A DNA stretch of 64,000 bases from Pirellulales bacterium. GTDB lineage: Bacteria > Planctomycetota > Planctomycetia > Pirellulales > Lacipirellulaceae. The stretch is from contig JAKVCC010000005.1 of NCBI GenBank assembly GCA_022448265.1, forward strand, positions 62,001 through 126,000, read 5' to 3'. The notes beneath the pieces were generated by a model. That model worked only from the letters and a program-made list of their open reading frames with translations. It did not search any database and was not told the DNA's origin. Within the stretch, counting starts at the first letter, position 1. Every line of letters starts with the position of its first letter. Below are positions 58,984 to 64,000 of the stretch, piece by piece. A program made the position numbers and the translations under genes.

Positions 58984-59138
58984 CCCGCATTTTTCGCCAC
59001 GACTTTGCTGCGCTGGTCCTGGTACTCGCACCGCAATGCACCAAGCGCAGCCGCATCGTCTGCAGCTGCCCAACCAATGCGACCAGGCAAGAGAATTGAT
59101 GCCAAAACAAAAAATACGACGCTCAGGTTTTTATTCAT
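58980..59138 (-). pseudogene. Truncated N-terminus of an alpha-L-rhamnosidase-like gene
   Basis: 52 residues from ATG at 59138. A normal signal peptide (LSVVFFVLASILLPGRIGWA) is followed by AALGALRCEYQD, which matches the opening of bacterial GH78 alpha-L-rhamnosidases (LRCEYxxNPLGID) and then breaks into unrelated sequence and a stop at the end of the Rrf2 gene. Only the leader and about a dozen mature residues remain, so the enzyme has been lost by a deletion or by arrival of the sulfur genes. Could alternatively be a tiny real peptide. Confidence 0.4.
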
Positions 59139-59292
59139 TAACCTGACATCTTGCATAGGGGCAACGTCTGACAACTGCTTTAGGCGATGTTTCCATTTGG
59201 GTTGAGCTTGGACCCGATCCGGGCTCAAGCTGTGGTGATTATATCACGCCCCCCCCGTATCAAGCGCGGCGGAATTATCTCTTTCGGCAAGT

Positions 59293-59311
59293 GCGCAGCC
59301 GACTGCTGCGC
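59293..59311. repeat. Perfect small hairpin
   Basis: GCGCAGC and GCTGCGC form a perfect 7-bp stem with the 5-nt loop CGACT. It lies in gene-free sequence 60 nt before a larger related inverted repeat, sharing the GCGCAGC word. Confidence 0.45.
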
Positions 59312-59370
59312 TAGCGGCACCCAATGACGACGATCCAGACGTTACGCGCCAAAATGCTTCCTTATGAGTT

Positions 59371-59430
59371 TGAGCGCAGCGAAGCATCTCATGCTGGTGT
59401 CGGAGAGCCCGCGCTGCGCCCAGGATGACA
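59371..59430. repeat. Candidate dispersed palindromic repeat
   Basis: TGAGCGCAGCG (59371-59381) and CGCTGCGCCCA (59412-59422) are inverted copies with one mismatch, flanked by GAAGCATCT on one side and GGATGACA on the other. The words resemble the widely scattered intergenic element of the form TCATCCTGAGCGCAGCGAAG found in many bacterial genomes. Only one copy is seen in this window. Confidence 0.4.
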
Positions 59431-59536
59431 GCCGTGGCAAGCTTGAAACTCACCCGCCCTGCCGTCACACCGCGGGGTTTGAACCGACAGAGTTTGCCAG
59501 GCGGTCGGCCGAATCGGTCCGGACGGCTCGTTTCGC

Positions 59537-59749
59537 ATGACGACTCCCAATCGCGATGGCGGGGCCATTGGCCAACACGTGGTTGCCGTGCATTGCCGCC
59601 GCGAACCTACTCCTGAGCAGTCGCGGAATCTGGTCGTTCCGGAATCACTGATCCCGCTACAATACGCGCGGGAGGATCAATGGCCACTCGCCTTCCAGTT
59701 AGAGGATGGCAGGAATGAATTGCCAATCCAACTGGAAGATGCCCAATAA
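59537..59749 (+). CDS. Possible small hypothetical protein
   Basis: 70 residues, beginning MTTPNRDGGAIGQHVVAVHC and ending QLEDGRNELPIQLEDAQ. The composition is protein-like, with balanced acidic residues, but there is no ribosome site or recognised family. It ends 15 nt before the cysNC stop, which reads from the other strand. May be spurious. Confidence 0.3.
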   Translation: MTTPNRDGGAIGQHVVAVHCRREPTPEQSRNLVVPESLIPLQYAREDQWPLAFQLEDGRNELPIQLEDAQ

Positions 59750-59763
59750 CAGAATACACGGCT

Positions 59764-61695
59764 TTAAGAAATAATCCCTCTTTCACTGAGTAGCGCCATG
59801 AGCTGGTCGACGCACCCGATGGGATCGAGGTCATTCGTTTGCAGGACCAGATCGGGGCTCAGCGGTGCCTCGTAGGCGGAGGTGACACCAGGGAAGTTGG
59901 CAATCTCGCCCAGATCGGCTGCGCGATACAGGCCCTTCTGGTCGCGCGTCCGGCATACTTCCACCGGCACATCGAGGTGCACTACTAGGAATCGCTCGGG
60001 CCCAATGACTTCGGCCGCTTTTTGGCGGACTGTTGCGCGCGGGGCGAGCATCGCCGCGATACATATCAGTCCGGCGTCGTTCATCAATTTAGCCACTTCA
60101 GCGCCGCGCCGCAGGTTTTCACTGCGATCGTCGGCGGTAAAGCCAAGATCCCTGCTAATACCGCGCCGCATATTCTGGCCGTCTAAAACACAGCAGGCCC
60201 TGCCTTCGTGGAACAGGCGTCGCTCCAAGGCGTACGCTAGCGTGGTTTTGCCAGCGCCTGCCAGGCCCGTCAGTAGGAGAGTCGCCGGTTTCTGGCCAAA
60301 CCGGGCATGCCTTTCTTGGAGTGTAACATTGCTGCGCTCTGTATGGAGATGTTCGTCAGCCTGATCATCCCAGTGGTCAGTTTCGTCGGCCGTTTTGCGA
60401 TCGAGTATCATGCCGGCGCCTACCGTCACATTGGACACGCGATCGATGATGACAAACGATCCGGTGCCCTTATTGCGCCGATAACCGTCCAGCGCAATTG
60501 CCTGGTTGAGTTGAACCTGACAGCGACCGATTTCGTTGAGTTCCAGCGTGGGTGCCGGGTTCCGATGCAATGTATTGACATCAATCTTATATCGTAGCGT
60601 GCTGATCCGCCCACTAGCCATCTTGCTGCAGTGCTTGACCCAGTATTCTTTGCCTGGCACCAAAGACTCGTCGGCCATCCAAACAATCGAAGCGTCGAAC
60701 TTGTTGGTTACCGACGGTAGGTTTTCGGGACGGACAATCATGTCGCCGCGACTAATGTCGATTTCGTCTTCGGTCGTGAGTGTCACGGCGAGCGGAGCAA
60801 ACGCTTCCTCCAGCTCTCCGTCGTAGGTGACGATGGATTTGATACGGCTTTTTCGTCTGGAGGGGAGCACCATGACTTCGTCGCCGCGGTGGACCATTCC
60901 GGAAGCGATCGTTCCGCAGAATCCGCGGAAATCAAGATGGGGCCGATTGACGTATTGCACAGGCATGCGAAAGTCGATCAGGTTGCGGTCCGACGCTATA
61001 TTCACGTTTTCCAGATGGTGCATCAGCGTTGCGCCCTCATGCCAAGGCATATTGGGGCTGTGCTCAAGCAGATTGTCGCCCTTGAGCGCGCTGATCGGGA
61101 TAAAATGCTGGTCTGGCATGTCGAGGCGCGTGGCGAAGTCGCGATACTCGCGCACTATTTCGTCGTATCTTTCCTGAGAAAAATCGACCAAATCCATTTT
61201 GTTGATGGCGACTAAAACGTGCTTGATGCCCAGCAGAGACACGATGAACGAGTGCCTTTTGGTTTGGGTCATTACACCGTGGCGGGCATCGATGAGAATG
61301 ATTGCTAGGTCGCACGTCGAAGCGCCCGTGGCCATATTGCGCGTATACTGCTCATGCCCAGGGCAGTCGGCGATGATAAACTTGCGCTTTGCCGTTGAGA
61401 AGTAACGGTAGGCGACATCGATCGTAATGCCTTGCTCTCGCTCGGCCTTGAGCCCGTCGGTCAAGAGGGCCGGGTCAAACTCGCCGCCGGTCGTGCCGTG
61501 CGTTGCCGAAGCCTGCTCGACCGCCGCGAGCTGGTCTTCGTAAATCATCTTCGCCTCGTAGAGCAGCATCCCAATGAGCGTACTCTTGCCGTCGTCGACG
61601 CTGCCGCACGTCAAGAAGCGCAGCAACTCCTTGTTCTCGTGCTGCTTGAGATAAGCGTCAATATCTGTGGCGATCAGGTCGGATTGATGAGACAA
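59764..61695 (-). CDS. cysNC: Fused sulfate adenylyltransferase large subunit and APS kinase (CysN-CysC), TTG start
   Basis: 643 residues. The GTPase half (CysN) has [35 protein letters not shown] and beta-barrel domains; with CysD it makes APS from sulfate and ATP. The C-terminal CysC half (from about 455) has [19 protein letters not shown] and [20 protein letters not shown], and phosphorylates APS to PAPS. The usual phospho-Ser region reads [14 protein letters not shown] with alanine in place of serine. I choose TTG at 61695 ([20 protein letters not shown]), one base after the cysD stop, with GAAGGG nine bases upstream; the longer frame to 61752 merely reads the end of cysD in another frame. 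Confidence 0.95.
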   Translation of the reverse strand: MSHQSDLIATDIDAYLKQHENKELLRFLTCGSVDDGKSTLIGMLLYEAKMIYEDQLAAVEQASATHGTTGGEFDPALLTDGLKAEREQGITIDVAYRYFSTAKRKFIIADCPGHEQYTRNMATGASTCDLAIILIDARHGVMTQTKRHSFIVSLLGIKHVLVAINKMDLVDFSQERYDEIVREYRDFATRLDMPDQHFIPISALKGDNLLEHSPNMPWHEGATLMHHLENVNIASDRNLIDFRMPVQYVNRPHLDFRGFCGTIASGMVHRGDEVMVLPSRRKSRIKSIVTYDGELEEAFAPLAVTLTTEDEIDISRGDMIVRPENLPSVTNKFDASIVWMADESLVPGKEYWVKHCSKMASGRISTLRYKIDVNTLHRNPAPTLELNEIGRCQVQLNQAIALDGYRRNKGTGSFVIIDRVSNVTVGAGMILDRKTADETDHWDDQADEHLHTERSNVTLQERHARFGQKPATLLLTGLAGAGKTTLAYALERRLFHEGRACCVLDGQNMRRGISRDLGFTADDRSENLRRGAEVAKLMNDAGLICIAAMLAPRATVRQKAAEVIGPERFLVVHLDVPVEVCRTRDQKGLYRAADLGEIANFPGVTSAYEAPLSPDLVLQTNDLDPIGCVDQLMALLSERGIIS

Positions 61696-61696
61696 T

Positions 61697-62632
61697 TCAG
61701 AAATACCCTTCTTTCTTTTTTTCTTCCATTGATCCCTGCTGGTCGTAGTCAATTACTCGGCCTTGCCGTTCGCTGGTAGTGGTAAGCAGCATCTCCTGGA
61801 TAATTCCGGGGAGCGTCGTGGCCGTACTCTCGACTGCACCGGTCAATGGGTAACAGCCCAAAGTCCGGAAGCGAACCATTTTTTCTTCGACAGTATCACC
61901 ATCTTCGATTGGCATGCGGTCGTCGTTTACGTTGATCCATACGCCATTTTTCTCAACCACCTTACGCTTCTTCGCCAGGTAGAGATCGGGGATGGGGATC
62001 TGCTCCAAATGAATGTACTGCCATACATCAAGCTCTGTCCAATTCGAAAGAGGAAACACGCGGATACTGTCGCCCTTGTGGACTTTGCCGTTGTACAGAT
62101 TCCAAAGTTCGGGCCGTTGGTTTTTTGGGTCCCAGCGATGAAATTCGTCGCGGAAGGAATAAACGCGTTCCTTGGCACGCGATTTCTCCTCATCACGACG
62201 AGCACCGCCAAACGCGGCATCAAACTGATGTTTGTCCAGGGCTTGCTTCAGCGCCGAAGTTTTCATGATGTCGGTGTGCACTTTGCTTCCGTGCGAGAAT
62301 GGACCGACTCCCTCCTTCACGCCATCTTCATTGGTGTGGACGATAAGGTCCCAGCCCAATTCACAGCGTATTAGCTTGTCGCGGAACTCAATCATTTCCT
62401 TGAATTTCCACGTGGTATCGACATGCATCAGTGGAAAAGGCGGCTTGCCAGGAGAGAACGCTTTTTCCGCCAGCCGGACCATTACCGCCGAGTCCTTGCC
62501 GACCGAGTAGAGCATTACCGGATTGTCAAATTCGGCGGCTACTTCGCGGATGATGTAAATGCTTTCGGCTTCGAGCTGCTTGAGATGTGTGAGATTGTAG
62601 GAGGTCATCGAAGCTGATGTGGTTGTCGTCAT
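61697..62632 (-). CDS. cysD: Sulfate adenylyltransferase small subunit CysD
   Basis: 311 residues from ATG at 62632 ([17 protein letters not shown]); a later ATG at 62608 and an upstream frame to 62698 are also possible. The PP-loop is [20 protein letters not shown], followed by [40 protein letters not shown] and [18 protein letters not shown]. CysD binds ATP and sulfate and forms APS, driven by CysN GTP hydrolysis. The stop lies one base before the cysN start, so the two are translationally coupled. No transport or sulfite reductase genes adjoin. Confidence 0.96.
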   Translation of the reverse strand: MTTTTSASMTSYNLTHLKQLEAESIYIIREVAAEFDNPVMLYSVGKDSAVMVRLAEKAFSPGKPPFPLMHVDTTWKFKEMIEFRDKLIRCELGWDLIVHTNEDGVKEGVGPFSHGSKVHTDIMKTSALKQALDKHQFDAAFGGARRDEEKSRAKERVYSFRDEFHRWDPKNQRPELWNLYNGKVHKGDSIRVFPLSNWTELDVWQYIHLEQIPIPDLYLAKKRKVVEKNGVWINVNDDRMPIEDGDTVEEKMVRFRTLGCYPLTGAVESTATTLPGIIQEMLLTTTSERQGRVIDYDQQGSMEEKKKEGYF

Positions 62633-62871
62633 GGGAAGGAAACTGTTCACTGCCTTGGTGCAGACGCGGTCGCTACCAAGCTGGCTCGTGTGCGACACCG
62701 GCAGATGGAGCGCCAGGGGACACTTGGCGTCCGGTCCACAGATTCGGTAGTGTAGATGTCCTTAATCCGGAAAACAACTCGAGCTGGCGGGTTCACATGG
62801 GATAGCCGGAAGAATCCTTATTTTCAGCGGCTCAAAGCCCCTGCGGAGCAATGATCCACTACGTAGTTGCC

Positions 62872-62900
62872 TTGAAAACACCGGGCCCAGTGCGGATAAT
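62872..62900 (+). promoter_or_regulatory. Candidate promoter of the subtilase-like gene
   Basis: TTGAAA at 62872-62877 and GATAAT at 62895-62900 are 17 bp apart. The start of transcription near 62907 would leave a leader of about 175 nt before the ATG at 63081. No other gene lies between cysD and 63081. Confidence 0.4.
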
Positions 62901-63080
62901 AGACTCCGTCGTCTGGTGGCCTTGAGGATGACGGGCTCTTTCGGAACAGAATTCGGCAGCGGGGTTTCGCCCCGACGACGGGTGCGTGCAGGGAGCAAGC
63001 CAGGCTGGTTGCTTGTGGCGTGGCCCCTCACACGCGACTTTTGCTTTTCTGAGGTCCCTAGTAGAGGCGATTCTCATCTC

Positions 63081-64000
63081 ATGATGCGCCCAAGCTTCAG
63101 AGCAGAAGTGGTCGTCCCCTGCTGCCGCTGCGCGCTGGTATCGACGCTTGGCATCTTGCTCTGGGCTGCTTTGGCAAGTGGTGCGTGGGGGGCGTGGCAA
63201 GACGACATTGGCTACACCCAGTTGCAGGATTTTTTGGGTAGCAACTTGCCCGATGGAAGCGGCGTACCGATTGCCCTGGTCGAAGCTGACACGGGGGGCA
63301 GATACTACCCCAATACAAACGACATTGAATTTGGTTCTTCAAGCGACCCCTTGCAAGCAGATGTCACTTTTATCGATGGCAGTGGCGGACAGGCGGCTGG
63401 GATTTCGGGGCACGCAACCAGTCAAGCCGAGAGTTTTTTTGGGAATGCCACGAGTGTCGCACCTGCGGCAAATGGCGTCACGGTCTACGAGGCGGAGGAC
63501 TATTTAAATGAGATCCTCAATTTAGCGGCTACTAATAGCACGGTTCCGGCTCCGCAAGAGTTTCGAGTACAAAATTTCAGCTGGATTAAAACGGGCTGGA
63601 GCGAAAACGAAGATCGCGAAGCACTCCGGCGTTTCGACTATGCGATCGACACCAATAACATTACCGCCTTGGTGGCTCTTAGTAACGCAAGCTCTCCGCT
63701 GCCCGCGCTGTTGAGCCATAGCTACAATTCACTTGCAATCGGCTGTGCGGATGGTGCCCACAGTTCGGGATTAACCAACGTGTCCCGCTATGGTGTTGGG
63801 CGCAGTAAGCCTGATCTGGTAGCGCCGCGCGGATCGACGAGTTCGGCCACTTCGTCGACTAGTTCAGCGGCCACTTTTTTACATAGCGCTGATTTCGTGC
63901 AGGGAACCGACGCAGCCCAGTCGGAGACGATGAAATCCATCCTGATGGCAGGGGCCACCAAAGCCGAATTTCCCACCTGGAGTCAATTAGATGCTGACGG
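63081..64000 (+). CDS. Secreted subtilase (S8)-like protein, 3' end outside the window
   Basis: At least 306 residues, open to the window edge. A signal peptide LVSTLGILLWAALASGAWGA is followed by QDDIGYTQLQDFLGS and blocks that line up with subtilases: GSGVPIALVEADTGG in place of the Asp strand, AAGISGHATSQAESFFG for the His helix, and GRSKPDLVAPRGSTSSATSS with TSSAATFL for the Ser segment. The catalytic Asp appears to be Glu or shifted (LVEADTGG), so activity is uncertain. Either of two adjacent ATG codons could start it. The C-terminal anchoring or sorting domain cannot be seen. Confidence 0.75.
   Translation, partial: MMRPSFRAEVVVPCCRCALVSTLGILLWAALASGAWGAWQDDIGYTQLQDFLGSNLPDGSGVPIALVEADTGGRYYPNTNDIEFGSSSDPLQADVTFIDGSGGQAAGISGHATSQAESFFGNATSVAPAANGVTVYEAEDYLNEILNLAATNSTVPAPQEFRVQNFSWIKTGWSENEDREALRRFDYAIDTNNITALVALSNASSPLPALLSHSYNSLAIGCADGAHSSGLTNVSRYGVGRSKPDLVAPRGSTSSATSSTSSAATFLHSADFVQGTDAAQSETMKSILMAGATKAEFPTWSQLDAD

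Noticed and set aside
59244-59468. 74-residue minus-strand frame
   Set aside because: It spans the two inverted repeats, and its translation has no protein-like pattern.

Overview
The window is chromosomal DNA of a planctomycete, most likely in or near Pirellulales. The evidence is the set of lineage-typical families: two PSCyt1/DUF1549/DUF1553 proteins each followed by a DUF1501 protein, a TIGR02604-type membrane-bound dehydrogenase with a CxxCH domain, a DUF1559 pseudopilin-like protein, two DUF1080 proteins, a sulfatase, a twin-arginine Gfo/Idh/MocA oxidoreductase, an ExeA-like ATPase and a Fae homologue. Genes sit on both strands in short units, several starts appear to be TTG or GTG, and Shine-Dalgarno use is patchy.

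Layout. 0-3.5 kb: end of an unknown gene, a DAC-domain (c-di-AMP synthase type) protein, an NHL-type secreted propeller, a decayed Kelch gene that stops at the 3' end of tRNA-Arg(CCG). 4.2-11.3 kb: a very large PSCyt/WD40/Big2/DUF1549/DUF1553 protein and its DUF1501 partner. 11.4-13.3 kb: HIT and Trm112-like proteins (overlapping signals) and two small planctomycete hypotheticals. 13.8-17.3 kb: a candidate islet. An intact tRNA-Ser(CGA) lies at the left edge and a degenerate copy of its 3' 48 nt lies 3.1 kb downstream; between them are a secreted calcineurin-like phosphoesterase and a Fae homologue lacking the catalytic His. An IS3 OrfA relic lies just beyond the right edge. 17.5-25.3 kb: KatG, sulfatase, HisD, DUF1559 protein and a lipoprotein. 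25.4-38.2 kb: a second PSCyt/DUF1501 operon behind a palindromic, possibly leaderless promoter, a membrane protein, DUF1080, Gfo/Idh, membrane-bound dehydrogenase and DUF1080 genes, which look like a polysaccharide or glycoside breakdown neighbourhood. 38.3-46.2 kb: glycerol kinase and glycerol-3-phosphate dehydrogenase, a DsbD-N-like lipoprotein, a plant-type phosphofructokinase overlapping an S46 peptidase. 46.4-54.9 kb: PQQ-like propeller, a 1365-residue protein I cannot assign, a coiled-coil protein with a PD-(D/E)XK-like motif, and an ExeA-like ATPase. 55.2-57.3 kb: RsmE and two small exported proteins. 57.5-62.6 kb: assimilatory sulfate genes: cysH behind a strong promoter with a palindrome, an Rrf2 regulator, and the opposing cysD-cysNC pair. 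63.1 kb to the end: a subtilase-like secreted protein cut by the window edge.

The sulfur genes form one pathway: CysD/CysN make APS, the fused CysC domain can make PAPS, and CysH reduces the activated sulfate. No sulfite reductase is present here. GlpK and GlpD form the usual glycerol pair. The exported cytochrome-like, sulfatase, DUF1080 and oxidoreductase genes fit degradation of sulfated or complex glycans, but substrates cannot be read from sequence. The best candidates for undescribed biology are the nuclease-like coiled-coil protein with its neighbours, the His-less Fae homologue on the tRNA-bounded islet, and the DAC protein with an altered RHR motif.
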